Shown here piece by piece: positions 37,125-44,140 of a DNA stretch of 64,000 bases. This DNA comes from Pantoea rwandensis (GTDB lineage: Bacteria > Pseudomonadota > Gammaproteobacteria > Enterobacterales > Enterobacteriaceae): contig NZ_MLFR01000016.1 in assembly GCF_002095475.1 (NCBI RefSeq), positions 1-64,000 of the forward strand. The letters run 5' to 3'. A program made the position numbers and the translations under genes. The notes beneath the pieces are model-generated. The model did not search any database and was not told the DNA's origin. It worked only from the letters and a program-made list of their open reading frames with translations. How positions within the stretch are numbered: position 1 is the stretch's first letter; each line of letters starts with the position of its first letter.

Positions 37125-37532
37125 ATGTACAGCGCAAACGGCACTCAAGCCTATGCAAAAATTGGGGTGGAAAGCTCGGTGATGAGCGCCAACCAACAGC
37201 AGCTGATTACGTTGTTGTTTGACGGCGCCATCAGCGCACTGATCCGCGCCCGCCTGTTTATGCAGGATGGCAATATTCAAGGAAAAGGTAATTCGATTTC
37301 CAAGGCCATTAATATCATCGAAGGCGGATTGAAGCAGGGTCTGGATGAGCAGTCAGGCGATGAGCTCACCGATAACCTGTTAGGGCTGTATACCTATATG
37401 GTCCGCCGTTTGATTCAGGCCAACCTGCGAAATGACGTAGAAGCCCTTGAAGAAGTAGAAGGTCTTCTGCGTAATATCGCTGATGCCTGGAAAGAAGTCG
37501 CACAACCTCAACACCTTCAGGACGCCGTTTAA
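37125..37532 (+). CDS. fliS: Flagellin export chaperone
   Basis: 135 residues, all-helical. Typical FliS blocks: [68 protein letters not shown]. It binds the C-terminus of flagellin in the cytoplasm and prevents premature polymerisation. A TAAGGAG site lies 6 bases before the ATG. It ends on the first base of fliT. Confidence 0.95.
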   Translation: MYSANGTQAYAKIGVESSVMSANQQQLITLLFDGAISALIRARLFMQDGNIQGKGNSISKAINIIEGGLKQGLDEQSGDELTDNLLGLYTYMVRRLIQANLRNDVEALEEVEGLLRNIADAWKEVAQPQHLQDAV

Positions 37533-37888
37533 TGAATAACGCACCGCAACTGATCACCGTTTACCAACAGTTACTTGATCTCAGCCATGGAATGCTGCGC
37601 CTGGCCGCAGACGGCGAATGGGATGACCTGATTACAAAGGAGATGGATTACGTCAGTGCGGTGCAAACGTTGGCCCGAACAACGGAAGCTGCGCCTCCTT
37701 CCAGTCAGATGCAGGAGCAACTGCGCCCAGTCTTGCGCCATATCCTCGACAATGAGAGTGAAGTCAAACGTCTGTTGAAATTGCGTATGGACGAGCTGAC
37801 GCTGCTGGTAGGTCAGTCTGCAAAACAGAAATCTGTAATGAGCGCCTATGGCAAGCAAGGCAATGTGTATTTGCCGCAGAGTTCATGA
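37532..37888 (+). CDS. fliT: FliD export chaperone and FlhDC antagonist
   Basis: 118 residues, helical, matching FliT in length and in the block [24 protein letters not shown]. In Salmonella FliT escorts FliD to the export gate and, when released, inhibits FlhD4C2. The start codon overlaps the fliS stop by one base (TAATG). Followed by a strong terminator. Confidence 0.92.
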   Translation: MNNAPQLITVYQQLLDLSHGMLRLAADGEWDDLITKEMDYVSAVQTLARTTEAAPPSSQMQEQLRPVLRHILDNESEVKRLLKLRMDELTLLVGQSAKQKSVMSAYGKQGNVYLPQSS

Positions 37889-37910
37889 TGGGTCTGAAGT
37901 GTGAATAGCG

Positions 37911-37941
37911 AAGGGTGAGCTCAATGCTCACCCTTTTTTTA
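37911..37941. terminator. Terminator fliDST / yedD
   Basis: AAGGGTGAGC/GCTCACCCTT (37911-37920 with 37926-37935), loop TCAAT, then a T-run to 37941. It separates fliT from the converging yedD. Confidence 0.92.
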
Positions 37942-37943
37942 TC

Positions 37944-38411
37944 TTATTTTTGCGCGGGGACCGAAACCGGACGCATGATCTCCGGCTCGATATTCTGGAT
38001 CACCGCCTCATTCGGGCGCTTTGCCACCTCTTCCAGCGCTTGCTGGCACTCGATGGTTGGGAGATCAATCTTACGCATGCGCAATCCGTCATAACGCAGC
38101 TCGCCGTTATTCAGCACAATCGGCATCACGCGCACCTGGCGCGTCACGTTGACCCATTGGTCGCCCAAGCGGGTTAATTTACCTGGCTTGGCAATCACGC
38201 GCTGCCACTGGCGGCAATCCAGCGTATCGCCCTCAGCGCCGATAATCAGGCTGCCAATCGCCTGGCTGCTGATCAGTTTGCTCTGTGGGCCAACCGTCTG
38301 CCAGTTGCCCTTTAGTTCCTGCGGCGCAGGGGTTTTTACCGCACCGTCATAACTGGTGATTTGCGCACATCCGCTCAGGCCGATCGCAGCCAGCAGCATC
38401 CACTTTTTCAT
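37944..38411 (-). CDS. yedD: YedD-family lipoprotein
   Basis: 155 residues. Lipoprotein signal with lipobox LSGC at about 12-15 (MKKWMLLAAIG before it), so it is acylated and anchored, probably in the outer membrane. The remainder (LKGNWQTVGPQSKLIS, GDTLDCRQWQRVIA, DLPTIECQQALEEVAKRPNEAV) matches YedD, which also lies next to fliT in E. coli. Function unknown. Convergent with fliT. Confidence 0.87.
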   Translation of the reverse strand: MKKWMLLAAIGLSGCAQITSYDGAVKTPAPQELKGNWQTVGPQSKLISSQAIGSLIIGAEGDTLDCRQWQRVIAKPGKLTRLGDQWVNVTRQVRVMPIVLNNGELRYDGLRMRKIDLPTIECQQALEEVAKRPNEAVIQNIEPEIMRPVSVPAQK

Positions 38412-38559
38412 TATTCATCCCTACACTCGCGTCAATGCCGGGTACGTTATAATTTTTCGCGTAAGTTACGCAAGGTATCTTGAATAAAACCCTGCGTTTC
38501 CTGACAACGCATCGTGCGCACGCTACACTAGCGCGCAAGTTAAAGAGCAGGAATCACCG

Positions 38560-38883
38560 ATGAAAACCCCAGAAGAGTATTACGCACAGGCGCGTACCAT
38601 GTTTTTTGCCGCCCACGCCGATTTTCAAGCCGCGTTAGATGAGCTGACAGAAAGCGATGCGCGTGCCGCCAACCTCTCATTGCGCCAACTGCGTGAATGG
38701 CATGCTGAACGTATTTACGCCGCGTTCCTGCGCCAAAAGAAACTGGATGGCATGCTGTTTTCCATTCAATTGGCTGAGCCTGACAAAGCCGTTGCAGCAG
38801 AAGCCATTGAAACCTATCTAAAATCTCATGCGGAAGCATTAGGAATGACGTGGGAAGAGTTCTGCATCAAAAACGAACTCTAA
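38560..38883 (+). CDS. Small DUF6388-like protein
   Basis: 107 residues, acidic and helical, no membrane segment. The layout EEYYAQARTMFFAAHADFQAALDEL ... AEALGMTWEEFCIKNEL resembles the DUF6388 family as I recall it; that name is tentative. A good AGGAA site precedes the ATG, supporting a real gene. Function unknown. It stands alone between yedD and the region of paired palindromes at 38945. Confidence 0.6.
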   Translation: MKTPEEYYAQARTMFFAAHADFQAALDELTESDARAANLSLRQLREWHAERIYAAFLRQKKLDGMLFSIQLAEPDKAVAAEAIETYLKSHAEALGMTWEEFCIKNEL

Positions 38884-38944
38884 GCGAAGCGGTACTAATA
38901 AAGCATCTCAGATACACCTCCAACCGCACAAATTCCCAAGGAAA

Positions 38945-38977
38945 AAGTTGTACAACTTGGTCTAAGTTGTATAACTT
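38945..38977. promoter_or_regulatory. Two tandem 14-base palindromes, likely operators
   Basis: AAGTTGTACAACTT (38945-38958, perfect) and AAGTTGTATAACTT (38964-38977, one centre mismatch) are 19 bases apart centre to centre, roughly two helix turns. This is the pattern of a dimeric repressor or activator pair. I cannot assign a regulator family. Confidence 0.55.
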
Positions 38978-39031
38978 AGTCGGGACGGCTTAGGTCGTAG
39001 ATTGTCCTTGAACGAAGGTGCTGTTGCGCCG

Positions 39032-39076
39032 CCTCTGGAGGTGTTGCTGGATTTACCCTCCAGAGGTAGTATTTTT
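39032..39076 (+). terminator. Terminator-like hairpin without an obvious gene
   Basis: CCTCTGGAGG/CCTCCAGAGG (39032-39041 with 39057-39066), 15-base loop, then TAGTATTTTTT. It lies 150 bases after the nearest upstream gene and past the paired palindromes, so it may end a small RNA rather than the DUF6388-like gene. Confidence 0.5.
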
Positions 39077-39147
39077 TCCTTCAACGTTGTTCCCTTCTCT
39101 TTGTCCCTGAGCAAAAAAACTCCTCCTGATAAGCCCTCGCAGCTTGC

Positions 39148-39167
39148 TACTGTTTTTATTTACAGTA
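39148..39167 (+). promoter_or_regulatory. LexA (SOS) box
   Basis: TACTGTTTTTATTTACAGTA: perfect TACTGT-N8-ACAGTA palindrome of the enterobacterial LexA site, 36 bases before the dinI-like ATG. Confidence 0.92.
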
Positions 39168-39203
39168 ATATGACGCACCCTGTTTGAACAATGGAATACC
39201 CTG

Positions 39204-39443
39204 ATGTTTGTGGAGCTGATTTACGACAAGCGCAACGTGGCCGGTTTACCGGGTGCGCGCGAGATGATTTTGCAGGAGTTAGAGAAGCGCGTGCAGCGCG
39301 TGTTTCCTGACGCTGAGGTGCGTGTTAAGCCAATGGAGCGTAATGCGATTGATACCGATCTTAGTAAGAACGATAAAGCGACTGTCGCACGCATTGTTGA
39401 AGAGATGTTCGATGAAGCGGATATGTGGCTGGTGGCCGATTAA
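39204..39443 (+). CDS. DinI-like SOS protein
   Basis: 79 residues: FVELIYDKRNVAGLPGAREMILQELEKRVQRVFPD ... VARIVEEMFDEADMWLVAD, the DinI fold with an acidic C-terminal helix that mimics DNA. DinI-family proteins bind RecA filaments and modulate LexA/UmuD/phage-repressor cleavage. The LexA box directly upstream indicates SOS induction. Both chromosomal DinI and phage DinI/Tum-like proteins have this size; the neighbouring phage-type repressor favours a prophage origin. Confidence 0.88.
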   Translation: MFVELIYDKRNVAGLPGAREMILQELEKRVQRVFPDAEVRVKPMERNAIDTDLSKNDKATVARIVEEMFDEADMWLVAD

Positions 39444-39463
39444 GCCACCCGCCCAGAAGGAAC

Positions 39464-39730
39464 TTAGCTTTCCTGCTCACTGTGATTGATGGCGATTTCC
39501 AAATCCTGAATCGCCTGATCAATATCATCCAACAGCTGTCCCTGCTTGTTGATCAGCGTATCAAAACGCCCGGCATACTCTTTATCTTTATATTCCCCTG
39601 CATCAAAGGCTAACCAGTGACTGGACAGCGTCTCAGTATTGGTCTGCGCGTAGTGACGCATCTCTTTTAGCTGTGAGGTGACATCACGCAGGTAGTCAGT
39701 TTTGGTTTTGATTGCCTCTGTATCACTCAT
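39464..39730 (-). CDS. Small coiled-coil protein, unknown
   Basis: 88 residues, polar and acidic, almost entirely predicted helix (AIKTKTDYLRDVTSQLKEMRHYAQ; QGQLLDDIDQAIQDLEIAI), no membrane segment or signal. AAGGAAG 6-7 bases before the ATG supports translation. I do not recognise the family. It converges on the dinI-like gene and lies at the end of the minus-strand gene set 41129-39464, though a 131-base gap separates it from the Ala-rich gene. Confidence 0.6.
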   Translation of the reverse strand: MSDTEAIKTKTDYLRDVTSQLKEMRHYAQTNTETLSSHWLAFDAGEYKDKEYAGRFDTLINKQGQLLDDIDQAIQDLEIAINHSEQES

Positions 39731-39861
39731 GCTATCTTCCTTTTCGCTAATTAAACCCGTTTAAATAACGTCTGAATGATTAAAGGTAGTTGAAAATAGC
39801 GAGGCCGCATTAAGAATAATCGGAAGTGTCAAAGACAGGCGACCCGCAGGCCGCCCGGTAA

Positions 39862-40419
39862 TTACAGGTACTTCCTTGCCAGCGCAATCAGCTCATCCTT
39901 GGCGGCTGCGCCCAGTTGCACCACGCCCTGCTCAACAAAATTAAACGCCTGTGAGAAGTCTTTAACACTGGCACTAATGTCTTGCTGAACAGCAGAAGCG
40001 GGTTGCGATGCAGCATCTGTCGCAACAGCCGATGCTGCAGAGAGCTGCGGTGTAGCATTGGTTGCAGCAGCCGTTGCAACTGAGGATGGCAATGCAACAT
40101 CCGCCTCGACAACCGGTACTGCAGTAGGCTGCGATGTAGCATCGGTTGCAGCAACAGGCTCAGCAGAGAACTGCGCTGCAGCATCCGCTGCTACAGCCGG
40201 TGAGGCATCAACCGGTGTGGCCACAGAGGTATCTGAGGTGCTAACAACAGGTGCCGCGACTTCATTAGCAAAACTCTCTGCCGGTGAAAGCGCAGTGGCA
40301 TCCGGTGCTGAGGTGGTGGTTGATTCAGTGACAGTTTGATCGCTCATAATTTTCTCCTTCTGACTTAATAAAGACCGTAGTTGGCCGAGGCTTTCTACGA
40401 TCCGCTCGGTAATACTCAT
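39862..40419 (-). CDS. Ala/Ser/Thr-rich repeat protein
   Basis: 185 residues. N-terminus SITERIVESLGQLRSLLSQ; a long low-complexity middle (about 35-145) made of Ala, Thr, Val, Pro and Asp, with a degenerate ~21-residue repeat (AVAADAAAQFSAEPVAATDAT; AATNATPQLSAASAVATDA); and a conserved-looking C-terminal helix (DFSQAFNFVEQGVVQLGAAA, ending ALARKYL). The repeats are visible at DNA level around 40000-40215. I chose the ATG at 40419 (AAGGAGGCC site); a second in-frame ATG at 40347 also has AAGGAG, so two products are possible. It follows the membrane-protein genes in one operon. Function unknown. Confidence 0.6.
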   Translation of the reverse strand: MSITERIVESLGQLRSLLSQKEKIMSDQTVTESTTTSAPDATALSPAESFANEVAAPVVSTSDTSVATPVDASPAVAADAAAQFSAEPVAATDATSQPTAVPVVEADVALPSSVATAAATNATPQLSAASAVATDAASQPASAVQQDISASVKDFSQAFNFVEQGVVQLGAAAKDELIALARKYL

Positions 40420-40429
40420 CTTGGCCTCC

Positions 40430-40759
40430 TTAGCGCGTCGGTTCGGATGGCGCATCCTCTCCGACAACCTGCTTTACTTTGTCTGCTGTCTTATTCGCGG
40501 TGCGGTCCGGTAAGCCATCCAGTTTTTTTTGCAGCGCCACCAACTGGCTGGTCAGTTCGGCAACGCGCGCTTCTCGTCGATCCGAAATAGTGCGGTACTG
40601 CTGGCGAATATCCTCTACTCGACGATTGGCGCTGTTATTGACGAACACAAACATGATGGTCATCGCCACACACAGCAGCGACAGCACCAGCAGTAATCCG
40701 CCAAGCAGTAACTGGCGTCGATGGTTTTTGACGGAGAATTCAGTGTTTATCTGCACCAT
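40430..40759 (-). CDS. Small inner-membrane coiled-coil protein
   Basis: 109 residues: a short cytoplasmic N-terminus, one membrane helix (about 17-42, LLLGGLLLVLSLLCVAM), then a charged coiled coil (SANRRVEDIRQQYRTISDRREARVAELTSQL...). The layout is that of i-spanin-like or septum-type small proteins but I recognise no family. I chose the ATG at 40759; it overlaps the preceding gene by 20 bases and ends 10 bases before the Ala-rich gene, so the three are one operon. Confidence 0.6.
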   Translation of the reverse strand: MVQINTEFSVKNHRRQLLLGGLLLVLSLLCVAMTIMFVFVNNSANRRVEDIRQQYRTISDRREARVAELTSQLVALQKKLDGLPDRTANKTADKVKQVVGEDAPSEPTR

Positions 40760-41129
40760 CGCGGCTCTCCTCAAGGGTGGAAATCAGTTGATTGATTTGA
40801 CTGCGGAATTTGTCGCTGTGGTCAGATTCCGTGGTCGCCAGTAAAATGCCTAACGCGTTTTTAATCAGCCGCAAATCGGTTTCCAACGATGATATTCGCC
40901 GCAGGTTTTTATCATGCCGCTGGCGCAGATCGTCGTTCTCCTGGCGCATCAATGCATGGCTCTCCTTAAGAAGCATCACCTGCTCTTTGTAGCTGGTAAT
41001 GATCTCTCCGCCAGCGCGATTGCTGGTGACGATGGCCGCGACGCCTGCCATTAAAGGCTTCCAAAACACCGCTGCCGCACCGCCGCCGAGAAGCAACGCA
41101 CCGACACTGGTCACCAAACTACTTTCCAT
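40740..41129 (-). CDS. Membrane-anchored coiled-coil protein, first gene of trio
   Basis: 129 residues: an N-terminal hydrophobic, Gly/Ala-rich segment (about 5-35, SVGALLLGGGAAAVFWKPLMAG) and a helical, charged remainder (QVMLLKESHALMRQENDDLRQRHDKNLRRISSLETDLRLIKNA). Holin-sized, but with a long soluble coiled coil instead of further helices. No family recognised. It is divergent from the S24-type repressor gene, with 143 bases between that contain repressor-like operators, so it is probably the repressed target. Confidence 0.6.
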   Translation of the reverse strand: MESSLVTSVGALLLGGGAAAVFWKPLMAGVAAIVTSNRAGGEIITSYKEQVMLLKESHALMRQENDDLRQRHDKNLRRISSLETDLRLIKNALGILLATTESDHSDKFRSQINQLISTLEESRDGADKH

Positions 41130-41210
41130 GCATCACCTCTCAACACTGGCAAGGAGTCAGCCCCAAAGCACGTTGACCACCCTTGCCAGTTACCTGGCCA
41201 ACGCCATGAT

Positions 41211-41258
41211 TTAAGTTTACTTTAATTAATGAATTTAAGTATACTTAAGTAAACCTGG
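41211..41258. promoter_or_regulatory. Repeated TTAAGT operators of the S24 repressor
   Basis: TTAAGTATACTTAA (41235-41248) is a perfect palindrome. TTAAGTTTACTTTAA (41211-41225) and TTAAGTAAACCT (41245-41256) repeat its half-site TTAAGT with the same spacing. Two to three related operators between divergent genes are the arrangement of a phage cI-type switch. Confidence 0.7.
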
Positions 41259-41272
41259 CTGGAGTTGTCAAG

Positions 41273-41920
41273 ATGATGAAAAAAGAATTTGTTGGTGAAC
41301 GCATTCGCAGCCGTCGTAAAGCGCTGAAACTCACCCAGCAGGCGTTGGCGAGTGGCATTGGCGTTTCACATGTGGCTGTTTCGCAGTGGGAAAAGGAAGA
41401 AACGGTGCCTCGCGGTGAAAATCTTTTGCGCTTAGCAGAGTGGCTGCAATGTACTGCTGCATGGATCATTGATGGTGACGGTGAAGTATTTGCAGCGCCA
41501 TCGAGCGTCAGTCATCTCACTACCCTGCCCCTGATAAGCCTGGCGCAAGCGGCGCTGTGGTTGCAGGAGCAACGCCTGTCCATACAGCAACACGCCACAC
41601 GCTTTCTCTATAGTGACGTTCCACTCGGTGAACTGGCGCTCGCCGTCACGCTGGAAGATGACTCCATGCAGCCCGAGTATCGACCGAATGACACGATGAT
41701 ATTTGACCCTGCCGTCGCCCCCCAACCGGGTGATGTGGTCCTGGCTCGGGTCAATGGCATTGCGCAGGTGCGAATTTTTCGCCTGCTAGCACAATATCAA
41801 GACGAGGAAATTTTCTCGTTAAGGCCATTAAACGAAGATTTTCCTGCGGTGACATCGTCAGAGAACAGTCTGGAATTGATTGGAACTTTGATGGAGATGC
41901 GTCGATATCGTTCAAAATGA
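41273..41920 (+). CDS. Phage-type XRE/S24 repressor, probably non-cleavable
   Basis: 215 residues. N-terminal helix-turn-helix (about 5-62; IRSRRKALKLTQQALASGIGVSHVAVSQWEK) and C-terminal LexA/S24 fold (about 85-215) with the nucleophile-type S131 in EDDSMQPEYRPND. The usual general-base Lys is replaced: the strand reads QVRIFRL (R167, R170) instead of VKRL, and the hinge reads PLISLAQAALW without an Ala-Gly or Cys-Gly cleavage pair. It may therefore repress constitutively, or respond to a signal other than RecA. It is divergent from the membrane trio. GGAG lies 8 bases before the ATG. Confidence 0.82.
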   Translation: MMKKEFVGERIRSRRKALKLTQQALASGIGVSHVAVSQWEKEETVPRGENLLRLAEWLQCTAAWIIDGDGEVFAAPSSVSHLTTLPLISLAQAALWLQEQRLSIQQHATRFLYSDVPLGELALAVTLEDDSMQPEYRPNDTMIFDPAVAPQPGDVVLARVNGIAQVRIFRLLAQYQDEEIFSLRPLNEDFPAVTSSENSLELIGTLMEMRRYRSK

Positions 41921-41931
41921 TCACGCAAAAA

Positions 41932-41951
41932 ACCCGCTTTATATAGCGGGT
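41932..41951. terminator. Terminator between repressor and small minus-strand gene
   Basis: ACCCGCT/AGCGGGT (41932-41938 with 41945-41951), loop TTATAT; the minus strand continues TTTTTTGCG, so it ends the 41978 gene and may also stop the repressor transcript. Confidence 0.75.
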
Positions 41952-41977
41952 CAAGCAAAGCAAAACTACGTCAAATC

Positions 41978-42229
41978 TTACAATACGTCGGTCAGATGAT
42001 CGACGACAACCCTCCCGTGCAGATCCGTTTGCGTAATACGATAACTGACGCAGTAAGAGCGGCGGGTACTGAGTTTATCAAACAGCGCAACGCTGCCTTT
42101 ATGCTTGCCGTCTGCGCCAACAATTGACCATTCAGTCACATCTTCTTGACCGCGGTTGTTGAGTCTTAACACGCACTGCTCAACTAAACGATCGCTATCA
42201 TCAATCTTCAAATAATCGCGTAACATCAT
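41978..42229 (-). CDS. Small protein of unknown function
   Basis: 83 residues, cytoplasmic, mixed helix and strand: MLRDYLKIDDSDRLVEQCVLRLNNRG ... YRITQTDLHGRVVVDHLTDVL. Two to three strands can be guessed. I recognise no family. AGAGG precedes the ATG pair at 42229. Single gene with its own terminator. Confidence 0.55.
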   Translation of the reverse strand: MMLRDYLKIDDSDRLVEQCVLRLNNRGQEDVTEWSIVGADGKHKGSVALFDKLSTRRSYCVSYRITQTDLHGRVVVDHLTDVL

Positions 42230-42472
42230 GCTCACCTCTGGTTAACGAGGGCCACGATACGCCTTTAATTTATCCATTCAATCGAATATTTTTATCGTTA
42301 AGCGCATGTTGGTGCGATTCATTAACAATTCGACTTGACGCCGTTTACTAGCCGCTTCGGTTAACTTATTATTTTGAAAATAGTTTACGGCCAAGCACTG
42401 TATCTATGGACAGACCCCGGCGTAAGCCTGCTACTGTAGGCCCCACAATAACGATATGTCCGGACAATCTTC

Positions 42473-43684
42473 ATGCTCACCACCATCATCTATCGCAGCC
42501 ATCTCCACGATAGTGTCCCAATTAAAACGCTGGAAGACATGGTTGCGAAAGCGAATAACAAAAACCAGTCTTCGGATGTCACCGGTATACTGCTGTTCGA
42601 CGGTCGACACTTTTTCCAGCTTTTGGAAGGCCCCCGTAAAACGGTACAAAGCATCTATGACCGTATTTGTGTAGATGCGCGTCACCATAACCTGGTGGAG
42701 TTGATGCACGACTTTGCGCCCACGCGCCGCTTCGGCAACTTGGGGATGGAGCTGTTTGATTTACGTGAGCATGACAAGGCCACAGTGTTGCAGGCCGTAT
42801 TGGATAAAGGCACCTCGCGTTACCAATTGACTTACGATGATCGTGCGTTGCAGTTTCTGCGTACTTTCGTGATTGCGCGTGATAAAGAAAATTATTTTGA
42901 AATTCCCGCTGCCAATACCTGGGAGTTTATTGCTGATGAACCTGCGTCTACCTTGCAGGATGACATTATGGCCTCGTTGCAGGATTGTCATTTCGCTTTC
43001 CAACCCATCATCGACCCTTTTGCACGCCGCGTTGCATCCTATGAAGCACTGATTCGTACCCCCAATGGTGGTTCCCCGAGCGAATATTTCTCGGCCTTTG
43101 GCGGCGAAGCGATTTATCACGCCGATATCCAATCGAAGAAGCTCGCGTTTCAACTGGCAAGTGCACTGGGCATTGGCGATCACAGCCTGTCGATTAATTT
43201 ACTTCCTATGTCACTGGTTACCGTACCGAATGCCGTCGAGTTTTTATTGGCAGAAATTGAAGCCAACGGTTTAGTGCCGGAGCAGGTGATTGTGGAAGTG
43301 ACTGAGAATGAGATCATCTCCAAGGCTGACGAGTTCGCGGCGGAAGTAAGCAAACTTAAGGCAGCAGGAATTAGCCTGGCTCTGGATGATTTTGGTGCCG
43401 GTTTTGCTGGCCTGTCGCTGCTGTCCAAGTTTCAACCCGATAAAATCAAAATCGACCGTGAGATCATCAGCAACGTGCACAAAAGTGGCCCGAAGCAAGC
43501 CATCTTGCATGCCATCATCAAGTGCTGTTCTTCTTTGGAGATCGCTGTGATTGCTGAGGGGGTAGAACAAGCTGAAGAGTGGATGTGGCTTGAGGCTGCG
43601 GGTGTCAGTCAATTCCAGGGGTATTTGTTTGCCCGCCCACAGTTGAATGGCTTACCGGCGATAGCATGGCCAGAGATTAAATAA
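42473..43684 (+). CDS. bluF: BLUF-EAL blue-light receptor, EAL residues intact
   Basis: 403 residues, colinear with E. coli BluF (YcgF). The BLUF domain (about 1-95; LTTIIYRSHLHD, SSDVTGILLFDGRHFFQLLEG) binds FAD. The EAL domain (about 150-395) keeps E191 (YEALIR), the NLLP and VEVTENE blocks, D305-D306 (LDDFGAGF), KIKIDRE and E362 (AEGVE). As I recall the E. coli protein, it has FEAIVQ, IDHFGAGF and SAMGV at these sites and is a degenerate anti-repressor of BluR. This copy may be an active, light-controlled c-di-GMP phosphodiesterase. No bluR homologue is next to it. It is followed by a terminator. Confidence 0.9.
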   Translation: MLTTIIYRSHLHDSVPIKTLEDMVAKANNKNQSSDVTGILLFDGRHFFQLLEGPRKTVQSIYDRICVDARHHNLVELMHDFAPTRRFGNLGMELFDLREHDKATVLQAVLDKGTSRYQLTYDDRALQFLRTFVIARDKENYFEIPAANTWEFIADEPASTLQDDIMASLQDCHFAFQPIIDPFARRVASYEALIRTPNGGSPSEYFSAFGGEAIYHADIQSKKLAFQLASALGIGDHSLSINLLPMSLVTVPNAVEFLLAEIEANGLVPEQVIVEVTENEIISKADEFAAEVSKLKAAGISLALDDFGAGFAGLSLLSKFQPDKIKIDREIISNVHKSGPKQAILHAIIKCCSSLEIAVIAEGVEQAEEWMWLEAAGVSQFQGYLFARPQLNGLPAIAWPEIK

Positions 43685-43695
43685 AATTTCAATAA

Positions 43696-43719
43696 AAACC
43701 GCCTAATCACAGGCGGTTT
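43696..43719 (+). terminator. bluF terminator
   Basis: AAACCGCC/GGCGGTTT (43696-43703 with 43712-43719), 8-base loop, then TTTTAAA. Confidence 0.85.
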
Positions 43720-43725
43720 TTAAAT

Positions 43726-43908
43726 TTAAAGCGGCGTATAGCCTGGTGGTAATAAGCGATCGCTGATGATTTGATAGTTCATCAGTTTGAATGAGCTTAA
43801 GGTAATGGGCACGGCAATGCAGGGACGATACCAACCATACTGCCTGATATAACGCCACACTTCCGGCGGATTATCATTATCTCTCACCCAGTAATACCCT
43901 TCTTTCAT
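43726..43908 (-). CDS. Hypothetical 60-residue protein
   Basis: KEGYYWVRDNDNPPEVWRYI ... GWYRPCIAVP: aromatic-rich, with the look of small phage/plasmid-type proteins that begin YWV and contain a WEVWxY-like block. The ribosome site is weak and the family is not certain. It could be a real orphan or a remnant. Confidence 0.42.
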   Translation of the reverse strand: MKEGYYWVRDNDNPPEVWRYIRQYGWYRPCIAVPITLSSFKLMNYQIISDRLLPPGYTPL

Positions 43909-44102
43909 AAATACACGCTTCTAGTGGCCAGGATAACGTTCAGACTTCCATGAGTGTATTGCGAGATCTTTATCCTCGACTGCTTGCTTCATGAAAGCTT
44001 AACTCTGGCCAGCACTCTACCACACAGATGCTACACTTGATCAGTAAGTGTTTGTTTTATTTAGCGCTTCGCTTATTTCGCTCAAAGGTAACGAGCATAA
44101 AA

Positions 44103-44122
44103 AAAGCCGCTTACGCGACTTT
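44103..44122 (-). terminator. ynfC-like gene terminator
   Basis: AAAGCCGC/GCGACTTT stem (44103-44110 with 44115-44122, one wobble pair), followed on the minus strand by TTTTTT. Confidence 0.7.
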
Positions 44123-44140
44123 TCTTCGAGCACACTGACG

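Larger units (their letters stand above)
38884..39203 (+). promoter_or_regulatory. Gap with paired palindromes, hairpin and LexA box
   Basis: 320 bases without a gene. From left to right: two 14-base palindromes (38945-38977), a terminator-like hairpin with T-run (39032-39076), and the LexA box of the dinI-like gene (39148-39167). The order operator, hairpin, T-run could mark a short regulated RNA of about 100 bases. Confidence 0.5.

Noticed and set aside
40000-40215. CRISPR array in the regular ~60-base repeats
   Set aside because: Units are degenerate, continuous and coding, without conserved direct repeats separated by unique spacers; no cas genes.
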